64,000 nucleotides of DNA from Euzebya sp051004735 (GCA_051004735.1 JBPCKA010000075.1:4903-68902), one strand, 5' to 3'. Positions 25,867-34,293 are shown, counted from the first letter of the stretch. Notes: generated from the sequence alone by a model not told the origin. Numbers and translations: made by a program.

Positions 25867-26772
25867 TCAGGCCCCGGGCTGCTCCACCCCTGAGCCAACC
25901 CTCGACCCGACGGTCACGGTGGAGCCGTCGTCGGCCATGATCGTGGCAGGCAGGTCGCCATCTGACAGTGGGATCATGGCCAGTCCGACCCAGCCACCTT
26001 GTGGCAGGCTGGCCGCACTGGTGACCTGGCCCGGCCGACGGCCTTCGCCAAGCGATGCACCGGGGGTCAGTGAGCCCGAGCTCGACACGACCGCAAGGGC
26101 ACGGCGGGGCCGACCCAGGTTGTAGATCTTCGCGATGGATTCCTGCCCCGGGTAGCAGCCTTTGCGCAGGTGGACATGGGTCGGCAGCAGACCCAGTTCC
26201 TGGGTTCGACCCTGGCTGATCTCCTGATCCCAGGCGGGTCGTCCGGACTGGATGCGCCACCGTTCCCAATCATCTGCTTGGGCTGCGGGCAGGCCGAGTT
26301 CAGCGACCCGCTCGGTGACCCAGTCGGCCGGACCCAACAGATCAACGCCGCCGTCACGATCACGGATCACCATGCCCGGGCCGTGCGGTGCTGCCGTCAT
26401 CGGCGCGGTGCGCGCCCCGGGGGCATCCACCGTGCCAGGCCCGCGAATGCTGGCGACCAGCCAGGCCCCAGTCTGGTCGCTGACGTCGACCTGCATCATG
26501 AACCGGAAGCGATCCAGGCGCTCTGCGGTCTGACCCGCCACCGAGAGCGGCATGATCAGGAAGACCGCCTCGGCGTGGATCACCGCGGTGCCCGCCGCCA
26601 GGTGGTTGCCCTTGGCGTCCAGGTAGAGGAAGTCCGCGACCGTTCCGGGCGTCACGGACTCAAAGTCCTGACTCAACAGTGAGTGCAGGTAGCCGAGCCG
26701 GTCGTGACCGGCCACCTTCACGACCCCATCGGGCCGGACATGGACAGCGGTTTCGTCTGTGAGCAGCGACAT
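25867..26772 (-). CDS. ygfZ: Folate-binding YgfZ-type protein (GcvT fold)
   Basis: A 301-residue protein starting MSLLTDETAVHVRPDGVVKV. It shows LLSQDFESVTPGTVADFLYL near residue 35 and the diagnostic motif KGCYPGQESIAKIYNLGRPR near residue 210, whose Cys is essential in Escherichia coli YgfZ. The family assists tetrahydrofolate-dependent repair or assembly of iron-sulfur proteins. The APS reductase CysH nearby is a Fe-S protein. Mycobacterium has this gene near mshD (Rv0811c, from memory). Confidence 0.9.
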   Translation of the reverse strand: MSLLTDETAVHVRPDGVVKVAGHDRLGYLHSLLSQDFESVTPGTVADFLYLDAKGNHLAAGTAVIHAEAVFLIMPLSVAGQTAERLDRFRFMMQVDVSDQTGAWLVASIRGPGTVDAPGARTAPMTAAPHGPGMVIRDRDGGVDLLGPADWVTERVAELGLPAAQADDWERWRIQSGRPAWDQEISQGRTQELGLLPTHVHLRKGCYPGQESIAKIYNLGRPRRALAVVSSSGSLTPGASLGEGRRPGQVTSAASLPQGGWVGLAMIPLSDGDLPATIMADDGSTVTVGSRVGSGVEQPGA

Positions 26773-26871
26773 CCACCACGAGGCTATGCGGGGAGGGCTG
26801 ATATGTCTGGCTGGACGGCCGAGACGCCGTCCTTGCGGTCCAGTGGTGTCCTCGGACGGCTGCCGTCCAGC

Positions 26872-27050
26872 TACACTGCGACCCACGACGAAAGGAGGTG
26901 GTCCAACTCAATGGATCACCCGCCTGAGGTTTGTGGGATCTGGTCACACCCGCCAGTACGGCCCGGCAATGCCAGGCCGTCAGTACGGAACCGACGAGCG
27001 TGGATGCCAGAAATCGACACCGCCCGGGCCACTGGTCCGGGCGGTGTTGT
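26872..27050 (+). ncRNA. Candidate small transcript with an anti-16S-complementary hairpin and intrinsic terminator
   Basis: Between ygfZ and zwf. A TACACT -10-like box is at 26872-26877. Bases 26891-26904 (AAAGGAGGTGGTCC) complement the 3' tail of 16S rRNA over 14 nt with one G-U. Bases 26897-26904 can instead fold with GGATCACC at 26913-26920 over an 8-bp stem with one G-U, hiding the Shine-Dalgarno. An ATG at 26911 follows at near-ideal distance but its frame shows no protein-like character before the terminator at 27017-27047. This is either a tiny coding mRNA or a regulatory RNA. Confidence 0.4.
27017..27047 (+). terminator. Rho-independent-like terminator upstream of zwf
   Basis: Arms 27017-27030 and 27034-27047 pair over 14 bp (11 perfect: ACACCGCCCGG with its complement; one G-U) around a 3-nt loop, followed by TGTGTTCC. 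It would end a short transcript from the left and separate it from zwf, whose ATG is 48 bp further on. Confidence 0.75.
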
Positions 27051-27094
27051 GTTCCAGGGTTGCAACGGGACTCGTTGTAGGGAAGGTTGCTGTC

Positions 27095-28549
27095 ATGAAC
27101 TCCCAGGTCGTGCCCGAGGATGCGGTCATCGTGGTTTTCGGCGGTAACGGTGACCTCTCCAAGCGAAAGTTGTTGCCGGCCTTCTGGGATCTGTTCCAGA
27201 CGGGATTGATGCCGCAACGCTGGCGGCTGATCGGGACCTCTCGTTCGGAGATGCCCGACAGCGACTTCGTGGACCTCGTCCGCGAGAGCATTGAGGAGTT
27301 TGGGCGAGGGGTGTCTGATGACGTCGCGTTCTCCGACTTCGCCGACCATCTGCGCTACCGCGGTGGCACGTTCGACGCGCAGGACACCGGTCGGGTCAGT
27401 GACGCGGTGGCGGAAGCCGAGGCCGAGATCGGAGGGGAACCGCTGCGCCTGTTCTACCTGTCGGTGCCTCCCGTTGCCTTCGGGACCATCACCGAAGGAC
27501 TGGGTGCCTGCGGGCTGAACGAACGCGCCCGGGTGGTGTTCGAGAAGCCATTCGGGACCGATCCACAGTCGTTTGCCGAACTGGATCAGACGGTGCACTC
27601 GGTGCTTGAGGAAGAGCAGATCTATCGCATCGATCACTTCCTGGGAAAAGAGGCGCTGCAGAACGTCCTGGCCCTGCGGTTCGCCAACGGCATGTTCGAA
27701 CCGGTGTGGAACCGGCAGCACATCGACCACATCCAAATCGACGTGCCTGAATCAATCGGCATCGGCACACGCGCCGGCTTCTACGAACAAACCGGTGCGA
27801 TGCGCGACATGATCGTCACCCACCTGTTCCAGGTGCTGAGCGTCATTGCGCTGGAACCGCCGGTGTCGCTTGAGCCCAAGCCCCTGATGGATGAGAAGGC
27901 CAAGGTGTTTGAGTCCATGGCTCTGCTGCAGCCGCAGGATGTGGTGTATGGCCAGTACGAGAGCTACACCAAGGCCGAGGGGGTCGATAAGGATTCGCAG
28001 ACCGAGACCTTTGCGGCGGCGAAGGTGGAGATCGACAACTGGCGCTGGGCCGGAGTCCCGATATATCTGCGCACCGGCAAGCAGATGGCCGAAAAGCGTC
28101 AGACGGTCACGCTGGCGTTCAACCGGCCGCCACGGCAGATGTTCGCCGACCGGGGCCTGAAGGAGGACGGACAGGACCACCTGACCTTGGACATGTCCGG
28201 GGATCCGGGTTTCTCGATCTCCTTTCTGGCCAAGAAGCCAGGCCCTCGCCTGGAGTTGCAGGAAGCCTCGATGCGCTTCAGCTACGAACAGTCCTTCTTC
28301 AGCGGTCCCGATGCCAACGAGGCATCGCGCCTGGAGGCCTACGAGCGGCTGTTGCACGACGCGCTGATGGGCGACCGAACCCTGTTCACCAGAGCTGACG
28401 GGATCGGTCGGACCTGGGACTTGGTCAAGCCAATCCTCGATTCCCCACCCAAGGTTCACCGCTATCCGGATGGCTCCTGGGGTCCGCCGGAAGCGACAGA
28501 GCTGATTGCTCCTCGACGGTGGCACCTTCCCGAGGATCACGACCACTAG
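27095..28549 (+). CDS. zwf: Glucose-6-phosphate 1-dehydrogenase
   Basis: A 484-residue enzyme of the oxidative pentose phosphate pathway, oxidising glucose-6-phosphate with NADP. The cofactor motif VVFGGNGDLSKRKLLPAFWD is at residues 12-31, with Asn where Ala or Thr is more usual. The substrate-binding signature RIDHFLGKEALQN is near 178, with the catalytic His downstream. GGAAGG lies eight bases before the ATG at 27095, which fixes the start. pgl follows after 18 bp, and the two are probably cotranscribed to supply NADPH. Confidence 0.95.
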   Translation: MNSQVVPEDAVIVVFGGNGDLSKRKLLPAFWDLFQTGLMPQRWRLIGTSRSEMPDSDFVDLVRESIEEFGRGVSDDVAFSDFADHLRYRGGTFDAQDTGRVSDAVAEAEAEIGGEPLRLFYLSVPPVAFGTITEGLGACGLNERARVVFEKPFGTDPQSFAELDQTVHSVLEEEQIYRIDHFLGKEALQNVLALRFANGMFEPVWNRQHIDHIQIDVPESIGIGTRAGFYEQTGAMRDMIVTHLFQVLSVIALEPPVSLEPKPLMDEKAKVFESMALLQPQDVVYGQYESYTKAEGVDKDSQTETFAAAKVEIDNWRWAGVPIYLRTGKQMAEKRQTVTLAFNRPPRQMFADRGLKEDGQDHLTLDMSGDPGFSISFLAKKPGPRLELQEASMRFSYEQSFFSGPDANEASRLEAYERLLHDALMGDRTLFTRADGIGRTWDLVKPILDSPPKVHRYPDGSWGPPEATELIAPRRWHLPEDHDH

Positions 28550-28567
28550 GGCCGGCACAGGGCCGCC

Positions 28568-29251
28568 ATGCACATCGACACCTTGCCCGACCCCGAAGCG
28601 GTGACCCGGCGCGTCGCCGAACTGATCATCCAACGGCTGGAGCAGGCGCTGGCCCTACGTTCACGCGCGGTGCTGGCGCTCAGCGGCGGCTCGACACCCA
28701 AGCCGTTGTACCGGCTGCTGGCCCGCGCACCGCTGGACTGGTCGTCCGTGCATCTGGTCCAGGTCGACGAACGGTTTGCCCCGCTGGGAGATGAGGCCCG
28801 CAATTACACCTCCCTCAAGGCTGACCTGATTGGCCCCACGGCAGTGGTGGGTCACCCGATGCCGGTCGCGGAGGACGCCCCGGTGCAGGAGTTGACCGCC
28901 GGGTACGCCGCTGCCCTGGATGGCTTGTGTGAGGGGATCATCGACGTGGTCCATCTGGGACTGGGCCAGGACGGACACACTGCCTCGCTGGTGCCGGGCG
29001 ACCCCGCGCTGCAGGCTGCCGGCGGCGTGGCCGTGACCGCCTCGTATCAGGGCCATCGGCGTATGACCCTGACCGCACCGCTGATCAACACCGCCCGCAC
29101 GATCGTCTGGCAGATCGTCGGGAGCTTGAAACACGACGCCCTGCGCGACCTGTTGGCCGGCAGCGGGGACATCCCGGCGGGGTTGATCCGCCGTGAGCCC
29201 GACGTGTGGGTGGTCGCAGACGATGACGCAATGACCGGCTCAGCGATCTAG
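28568..29251 (+). CDS. pgl: 6-phosphogluconolactonase
   Basis: A 227-residue lactonase of the NagB-like fold. Motifs are VLALSGGSTPKPLYRLLA near residue 36, LVQVDERFAPLGDEARNYT near 64 and VHLGLGQDGHTASLVPG near 123. It hydrolyses the product of Zwf to 6-phosphogluconate. It follows zwf by 18 bp. Confidence 0.94.
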   Translation: MHIDTLPDPEAVTRRVAELIIQRLEQALALRSRAVLALSGGSTPKPLYRLLARAPLDWSSVHLVQVDERFAPLGDEARNYTSLKADLIGPTAVVGHPMPVAEDAPVQELTAGYAAALDGLCEGIIDVVHLGLGQDGHTASLVPGDPALQAAGGVAVTASYQGHRRMTLTAPLINTARTIVWQIVGSLKHDALRDLLAGSGDIPAGLIRREPDVWVVADDDAMTGSAI

Positions 29252-29262
29252 GCTCGGGGACA

Positions 29263-29646
29263 ATGACACTGCCGGACGTGGGCCGCCGTGAGTTGTTGGT
29301 CGTCAAAGCGACCCATTGCCTGGACGATCCCGAGCGGGCGAACCTGGCCTGCAACATTGCCGCGGTGGGGGTGGCCAGTGGACTGACCGTGCACCTGTTT
29401 CTTGCCGTGGAGGGAGTGCGGTTGGCGCTGCCAGATGTGGGCGAGGGGTTGACGGTGCCTCACGCGCCGCCCATCAGCCAACTGTTGGACTCGGTCTATG
29501 CCCTTGGCACCGTGACGGTCTGCGCCCCCTGTGCGGCCCGGCGTGATTTATCAGCTGAAGACTTCCGAGAGGCCACCATCATGGGTGGCTCCGCAGGGTT
29601 CGTGGAACTGGCCAGCCGGTTGGACGCCACGGTGCTGGTGTACTGA
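29263..29646 (+). CDS. DsrE/F-fold protein with CxxC
   Basis: A 127-residue small alpha/beta protein of the DsrE superfamily: a first strand (LLVVKATHCLDD), LTVHLFLAVEGV, then VTVCAPCAARRDLS with a CxxC at about residues 87-90, and a final strand VLVY. DsrE-fold proteins move sulfur or bind small ligands. It follows pgl by 11 bp and its last 96 bp overlap the convergent PIG-L gene. The two Cys are what the DsrE-like trio downstream lacks. Confidence 0.7.
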   Translation: MTLPDVGRRELLVVKATHCLDDPERANLACNIAAVGVASGLTVHLFLAVEGVRLALPDVGEGLTVPHAPPISQLLDSVYALGTVTVCAPCAARRDLSAEDFREATIMGGSAGFVELASRLDATVLVY

Positions 29647-30357
29647 GCCGGACCGTGCCCCCAACAACATCAGGTCGGTGGCGGTCGTGATCCCAGTGGC
29701 TGCGCCGTCTGTTGGCGCGGCCGGTGGCATGCAGGCCATTGCCGAGCGCAGGGCTTGCCGTGCCTTCCGCAACGTCCCTGTGCAGTCTGGCGCGCAGACC
29801 CGGCGGATCCTGTCTACTGCCGCAGGGGGCAGGGACTGCCCCGGGATCAGGAACCGATGCACCGGAACGGTGGTGAGGCAGTCAAGTGCGCGAGCCAGGA
29901 ACCCGTGGTCGGGATGCGGATCGGCCGAGCGGTCCAGCGGGCCTATCACCAACTCATAGTCGTGGGCGGTATCGCTGAGGAACTGGACCAGGTGCTCTTG
30001 CGCGGGGCGGTGTTGCCACCCAAGCGACCTGGTGCGGTGGTCGTGTAGACCAACGGTTTCGCTGAGCAGACGGTGGTTGGCATCCCACGCTTCTTGCGCG
30101 GCTGTGACCGATGACTGCTGCGGCGACGGCATGCCCCATAGCGTCATCACCGTCAGCTCCCACCCCTCATCCAGCAGGGCGCGCAAGCCCACACCGAATG
30201 CAGCCAGCGCATCTCCCGGATGAGCGCCCACGACCAGGACTCTGCCGGCGGGGCCCCAGACCACCGGTGCGGGGCCGGGCAGCACCCCGAGCAATCGTTC
30301 AATCTGCGCGGATCCACGCTCATCCGTGGATGTCGGATCAAGCACGCTCCGTGGCAT
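29551..30357 (-). CDS. PIG-L/LmbE family deacetylase-like protein with altered catalytic motif
   Basis: A 268-residue protein of the family that includes the mycothiol deacetylase MshB and the bacillithiol enzymes. The usual AHPDDE motif reads AHPGDA at residues 45-50. In MshB the His and second Asp bind zinc and the first Asp is the general base; here the first Asp is Gly. The later HPDH zinc-ligand motif (DPHPDHGFLA) is kept. So zinc may bind but normal deacetylation is doubtful. Start taken at the ATG at 30357. The 3' end overlaps the DsrE-like gene. Confidence 0.7.
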   Translation of the reverse strand: MPRSVLDPTSTDERGSAQIERLLGVLPGPAPVVWGPAGRVLVVGAHPGDALAAFGVGLRALLDEGWELTVMTLWGMPSPQQSSVTAAQEAWDANHRLLSETVGLHDHRTRSLGWQHRPAQEHLVQFLSDTAHDYELVIGPLDRSADPHPDHGFLARALDCLTTVPVHRFLIPGQSLPPAAVDRIRRVCAPDCTGTLRKARQALRSAMACMPPAAPTDGAATGITTATDLMLLGARSGSVHQHRGVQPAGQFHEPCGATHDGGLSEVFS

Positions 30358-30548
30358 GTGGGCACCCCTGGGTCGTCTGGCCGTTGTGGCCGTCCGTCGT
30401 GGGGGGCAGGGGTCAGGCCCAACCTGCATCGCGACGTTCGATGCGAGGTGGAGACACTCTGTACCGCGAAGGCGTTGCGCGCAAGGAAAATATACCGACC
30501 GGTCTCGTGGGCACCGACCGATCAGTCGAGGGTGGCTCCCCTGGAACC
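30358..30548. other. Intergenic region
   Basis: About 190 bp between the PIG-L gene and the thioredoxin-like gene, both on the minus strand. Includes a locally A-rich patch (AGGAAAATATACC at 30482-30494) that could hold the PIG-L promoter. No gene seen. Confidence 0.4.
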
Positions 30549-31043
30549 TCAGACGGTCTGCGGCTGCCGCGTGCTGTCCAGCAGGTCGGCCAGTTCCTGG
30601 CGGCGGGGCACTCCGCTGACCCTGCCCAGCAGATGCCCTTCGGAGGTGATCAACAGCGTGGTGGGTGCGCGCATGATCCGGTGAGCCCGGACCAGGTCAA
30701 GGGAGTCGGCGACCTGGAGGGAACGGACGCTGACATCAGTTCTTTCGGCACTGAGCTCGTGGAGCATCGCCAGAGTCTGCACGCAGGCAGTGCAGTCGGG
30801 CGCGGTGAACTCCACCAGGCACAGTGGCGTGGCCGGGGACAGGGCGTCAGCAACATCTGCAGCTTCGATGGGTAGACCCGACCAGCGCGACGTCGCTGGA
30901 GCGGGTCTCAAAGCGCCAGCCTGACGGAGCTCGTTGGGCCGGGCAGGCGAGGCGCTGAGGACACGACCGTCCCGCCGGCGCCACCACAGGCTGACCACGC
31001 TGACCAGTGCCACCACGGCAAGGAGGATGAGCAGACGTTCCAC
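30549..31043 (-). CDS. Membrane-anchored thioredoxin-like protein
   Basis: A 164-residue protein with an N-terminal membrane segment (LLILLAVVALVSVVSLWW, residues 4-21). The thioredoxin fold has active site TAPDCTACVQT near residues 81-91 (CTAC) and a cis-Pro region MRAPTTLLI. Mycobacterium has a thioredoxin (thiX, Rv0816c, from memory) and a DUF4395 partner in the same order. It is the last gene of the sulfur operon, 3 nt after the DUF4395 gene. Confidence 0.82.
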   Translation of the reverse strand: MERLLILLAVVALVSVVSLWWRRRDGRVLSASPARPNELRQAGALRPAPATSRWSGLPIEAADVADALSPATPLCLVEFTAPDCTACVQTLAMLHELSAERTDVSVRSLQVADSLDLVRAHRIMRAPTTLLITSEGHLLGRVSGVPRRQELADLLDSTRQPQTV

Positions 31044-31046
31044 GTC

Positions 31047-31511
31047 TCAGGCACCTCCACGCAGGCGCTGGCCCAGGGCGTGGACCTCACAACCGACGCA
31101 GATCCCGGTGAGGGCCAGCAGTGCCGACAATGCGACAACGACCAGCACCAGGCCCCATCCCAGGGCCGTGGCACCGCTCAGCAGGGCAATCAGGCCGGCG
31201 CCGGAGAAGATGAGTCCCATCGTTTGGCTGAACCGCGGGCCGGCCTCGGGTTCGGTCTGGGTGGCCGGACCCAGGTTGTAACGTTTCCGCACGACCCTGA
31301 AGACGTTGCCGTACGGGGAGTACTTCAAACCGGCGATCGAGGCGATCGCGAACACGATGACCTGAATACCGACCAGCACGGGAGTCTGCAGCAGGAACGC
31401 AGTGGCCAACACCGCGAAGGTGAGGGCGGCGGAGAACCGCGGTCCACGGACGTCGATACGGCGGGGGGCCAACTCGGGGGAGGTCATGTCGGAGCGCACT
31501 TCAGAGGTCAT
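31047..31511 (-). CDS. DUF4395 membrane protein
   Basis: A 154-residue membrane protein of the DUF4395 family. GPRFSAALTFAVLATAFLLQ and later hydrophobic segments give about four membrane spans. Near the C-terminus is TGICVGCEVH with a CxxC that could exchange disulfides with the adjacent thioredoxin. I use the ATG at 31511, 14 nt after the cysH stop; an earlier start at 31559 would run inside cysH. Confidence 0.82.
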   Translation of the reverse strand: MTSEVRSDMTSPELAPRRIDVRGPRFSAALTFAVLATAFLLQTPVLVGIQVIVFAIASIAGLKYSPYGNVFRVVRKRYNLGPATQTEPEAGPRFSQTMGLIFSGAGLIALLSGATALGWGLVLVVVALSALLALTGICVGCEVHALGQRLRGGA

Positions 31512-31524
31512 TTGATCAGGGCTT

Positions 31525-32250
31525 TCACTGAGGAGAGTCGAGCTGGATGTGGATGCCACACTCCGTTTTTGCCTGGCCAGCCCAGCGTCCGGCCCGATCG
31601 TCCTCGCCGGGCAGGGTCGGTCTGGTGCACGGCGCGCAGCCGATGGAGTTGAACCCGTGTTGCGTCAACGGGTGGGGTGGCAGGGAATGCAGGAGCCGGT
31701 GACCGGCGACGTCCGCGTTGGTCCAGGCCGCCAGTGGGGCCACCTTGACCAGGTCCCGGCCCCCCTGGAGGGCGCGGGATACCACCGGGGTGATGGCACG
31801 CTCCGAGGTCTGTCCTCGGCGCACACCTGACCCCCACCCGTCGTAGTCGGCCAGTGCGTGGTCAAGGGGCGCGACCTTGCGTATCGCACAACAACTGTCG
31901 GGATTCCGCAGGTACAACGCGGGGCCGTGGCGGTGTGCTTGTTCCTCGACCGATTGTGTGGGGCGAATGTCGATGACGTTGCGCAGTCCCAGTTGGGCGG
32001 CCAGCAGCTGGCGGTACGCCAGGGACTCCGGGAAGTGAAAGCCGGTGTCCAGGAACAGCACCGGCAGGTCGGGGTCGACCTCAGCCACCAGGCTCAGCAG
32101 AACCGCGCTGTCCGCACCAAAGCTTGAGGTGACGCAAAAGCGCGGGATGCATGCCTGGGCCCAGCGCAGGATGTCGGTGGCGGGTGCCCCGTCCAGATCC
32201 GCCGTGGCGGCGTCCAGATCCAGGCGGGCGGCGACGGCCACGCTGCTCAC
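31525..32250 (-). CDS. cysH: Phosphoadenylyl/adenylyl-sulfate reductase
   Basis: A 241-residue APS/PAPS reductase reducing activated sulfate to sulfite. It has the P-loop-like SSFGADSAVLL near residue 42, the Cys pair DSCCAIRK near 118, GCAPCTRP near 207 and the catalytic C-terminal ECGIH. The extra Cys pairs mean a [4Fe-4S] cluster and a preference for APS, as in mycobacteria and plants. No sulfate adenylyltransferase is in the window. It sits in the middle of the sulfur operon. Confidence 0.92.
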   Translation of the reverse strand: MSSVAVAARLDLDAATADLDGAPATDILRWAQACIPRFCVTSSFGADSAVLLSLVAEVDPDLPVLFLDTGFHFPESLAYRQLLAAQLGLRNVIDIRPTQSVEEQAHRHGPALYLRNPDSCCAIRKVAPLDHALADYDGWGSGVRRGQTSERAITPVVSRALQGGRDLVKVAPLAAWTNADVAGHRLLHSLPPHPLTQHGFNSIGCAPCTRPTLPGEDDRAGRWAGQAKTECGIHIQLDSPQ

Positions 32251-32260
32251 GGTGACAGCC

Positions 32261-32638
32261 TCACCATGTCAGGACCGCCTCGGCCTCTGCGATGACCGTG
32301 GCGATACCCACGTCATCGGTGATCTGAACGCCAGCCAGAAGATCCTGCGCCAGGATTCCCTGATCGCGTAGTCCCGCGTCGTGGGCCAGGACCGCGATCC
32401 CGCTCTCCAGCAGCGCACGAAGATCGTGTGAGGGGGCGGCAGGAGGAAAGGCTGCTCCGGCGATGGAGAACGGCGGTGTCTCAGCCGCCTGGACGGCCAA
32501 CCGCACCGAGTCGCTCAGCAGGACCACGGTCAGATCCAGATCCTGGGTCACCGCGTAGGCATTGGCCTCAAGCGCCGGCTCGCTGCCACGTGGCGCCCCC
32601 GGTGCGTGCCTGATCAGGCTGACAAGTCGACGCGGCAT
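32261..32638 (-). CDS. DsrE-superfamily protein without Cys (third of the trio)
   Basis: A 125-residue protein with a DsrE/TusC-like fold: LVSLIRHAPGA, a strand LTVVLLSDSVRLAVQAAE, SGIAVLAHDAGLR and a TusC-like acidic end (EAVLTW). It has no Cys at all, so it cannot carry a persulfide. Start overlaps the stop of the previous gene by one base (TGATG). The family assignment is structural by eye. Confidence 0.62.
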   Translation of the reverse strand: MPRRLVSLIRHAPGAPRGSEPALEANAYAVTQDLDLTVVLLSDSVRLAVQAAETPPFSIAGAAFPPAAPSHDLRALLESGIAVLAHDAGLRDQGILAQDLLAGVQITDDVGIATVIAEAEAVLTW

Positions 32639-32997
32639 CAGCTGCCCACCCCGACACTCAGGACCAAGTCGGCCTCACGCACGATGCCCCACAGGTCGGC
32701 ATGGTCGCCCTCGAGCACGCCAGGGACCTGGTCCGCGGCGACTCCCAGTGCCTGGGCCGCATCGGCTTCGGTGATCCAGGCGACCGGACCACCGTGAATG
32801 CCCTGGCGAATCAATCCGCTGATGGCCTGGGCCACCGGATGGGTTCCGGCTGACAGGACCGATGCCTCGTCATGGGCGAAGACGCGGACGGTGACGCCGC
32901 GTTCGACCAGACGTTCCACCAGTGCCAGCGCGGTGGTGGTCTGCTCGGTGGCACCCGCCTGGTTCAGGATCAGGGCTGCAGTGCGGATCACAGCCAC
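32638..32997 (-). CDS. DsrE-superfamily protein without Cys (second of the trio)
   Basis: A 119-residue protein with strand RTAALILNQAGA, a helix TTTALALVERLVERG, strand VTVRVFAHDEASVLSAG, then SGLIRQGIHGGPVAWITEA and a final strand LVLSVGVGS. This is the layout of DsrE/F and TusD-type sulfur-relay proteins, but the persulfide-carrying Cys is absent. It overlaps its neighbours by 10 and 1 bases. Confidence 0.62.
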   Translation of the reverse strand: MAVIRTAALILNQAGATEQTTTALALVERLVERGVTVRVFAHDEASVLSAGTHPVAQAISGLIRQGIHGGPVAWITEADAAQALGVAADQVPGVLEGDHADLWGIVREADLVLSVGVGS

Positions 32998-33305
32998 ACC
33001 ACCTTGTCCGTTGCGTCGACCAGCAGGTCACCAACGGCTGCGATGTCGCTGGGCTTGATCCCGGTGGCCACCGCAGTGGGGTGGATGCCTCGGCGCTGCA
33101 GCGCCGCGCTGTCAACCATGACCGTGGCGCCTGCGCCGAGGGCGGCCTGGACACGGGGCTGTGAGGGATGGGTCGGCCGGGCCAGATCCGCCGCGCGGTC
33201 CAGCAACACCACGGTCACGTTGCCTGTGGCGGCCAGGGCGCGCGCAAGCTCCAGCGGCCAGCAGTCGCCGGCGGACAACAGCATGGTTGTCGACGTCGTC
33301 CTCAT
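32988..33305 (-). CDS. DsrE/DsrH-superfamily protein (first of the trio)
   Basis: A 105-residue protein beginning MRTTSTTMLLSAGDCWPLEL, with its only Cys at residue 15, then VTVVLLDRAADLA, TVMVDSAALQRRG and KVVWL. Its size and fold resemble TusB/DsrH. It starts in an ATGA overlap with the HTH-TusA gene. The Cys position is not the canonical TusD one. Confidence 0.6.
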   Translation of the reverse strand: MRTTSTTMLLSAGDCWPLELARALAATGNVTVVLLDRAADLARPTHPSQPRVQAALGAGATVMVDSAALQRRGIHPTAVATGIKPSDIAAVGDLLVDATDKVVWL

Positions 33306-34282
33306 GCCGCCTTCTCGATCAGCAGTCGGATGGCGGGACGCCCGCTGGCATCCTGCGCACGCTCAACGGCCACCAGTGCATGGCCCGCCCGGTCTGCCCA
33401 GCGGGCGAAGGCGGCCGGCGAGCCGGGTCCCTCGGCCAGGACCTCAAGCACGTCGCCGGCTCGCAAGTCAGTGATGGCCCGCATGGCCTCGACGACGCCG
33501 CTGTCTCGTGACTTCCCGCGGGCATCAAGCGTCGCGGCCGCAACGATTGACGAACGAGGAGCACGCCCCCCGGTCGCCTTCAACCGCCACACCCGTCCGT
33601 GGCGGGTGCCGCTGGACGTCTCGATCAGGTCGGCCATCACACCTGCTGCCTCGCACGCGCCGGCCAGCAGGCCGCGTTCCAGCGCCTCGGCCAGGGCCGG
33701 GTCGACACGTTCCACCAGCGCGACCGCGGGGGACAGTCCCACGATCTCCGCCCAGTCGCTTCCGGCCCTGCTGACCTTCACATCGGGGGCATACACGCGA
33801 AGTGCATGTGTGGCCCGATTCACCGCCTGGCCCAACGTCGTCCTGCTGCCTGCGGGCTCGGGCGGCAGTGCGTTGACCAGGTGGCGTCCCTCGTCGCGGG
33901 CTCCGTCATGGGCGCGGCTGACCAGTGGCGGGTTGCCGGGTCGGTCCAGCAGGGTGACCAGCAGACGTACGACCAATGCGGCGGCCGCGCCGCCTGCGGG
34001 TTGGGCCGCGCCGTCCATGGCCGCGTGTTCGACGTCCAGTTCGGGGCGGGCCCGATACACCCGTGCAGGCCGACCTCCGCCGGGATGCTTGCGCTGGCTG
34101 ACCGTGAGCAGTCCCGCGTCGGCCAACAACCCCAGATGGGTGCGTGCGACGTTTGGGTGCAGGTCGAAGGTGTCAGCGACGTCCCGCACGGTCAGTGCGC
34201 TATCGACGTGTCGCAGGTGGTCATAGATTCCCGCACGCGTCGAAGAGCCCAGGGCTCGGCTGATGCTGACCTGTCCAGTCAT
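33302..34282 (-). CDS. Winged-helix regulator fused to a Cys-less TusA-like domain
   Basis: A 326-residue protein. Residues 5-75 form a winged helix (STRAGIYDHLRH, TVRDVADTFDLHPNVARTHL, GLLADAGLLTVS). A middle ligand-domain-like region follows to about 230. Residues 250-326 have the TusA/SirA fold: LDARGKSRDSGVVEAMRAI, GDVLEVLAEG, RWADRAGHALVAVE. TusA needs the motif CPxP; here the positions are R259, D260, S261, G262. So the domain cannot transfer sulfur and may sense it instead. It heads the sulfur operon, with ATGA overlap to the next gene. Confidence 0.75.
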   Translation of the reverse strand: MTGQVSISRALGSSTRAGIYDHLRHVDSALTVRDVADTFDLHPNVARTHLGLLADAGLLTVSQRKHPGGGRPARVYRARPELDVEHAAMDGAAQPAGGAAAALVVRLLVTLLDRPGNPPLVSRAHDGARDEGRHLVNALPPEPAGSRTTLGQAVNRATHALRVYAPDVKVSRAGSDWAEIVGLSPAVALVERVDPALAEALERGLLAGACEAAGVMADLIETSSGTRHGRVWRLKATGGRAPRSSIVAAATLDARGKSRDSGVVEAMRAITDLRAGDVLEVLAEGPGSPAAFARWADRAGHALVAVERAQDASGRPAIRLLIEKAA

Positions 34283-34293
34283 GCGCCTGTTGT

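Noticed and set aside
26905..27140. A protein gene from the ATG at 26911
   Set aside because: The frame crosses the terminator hairpin and runs into zwf with an unlikely Cys/Arg-rich sequence. Kept only as a candidate RNA.
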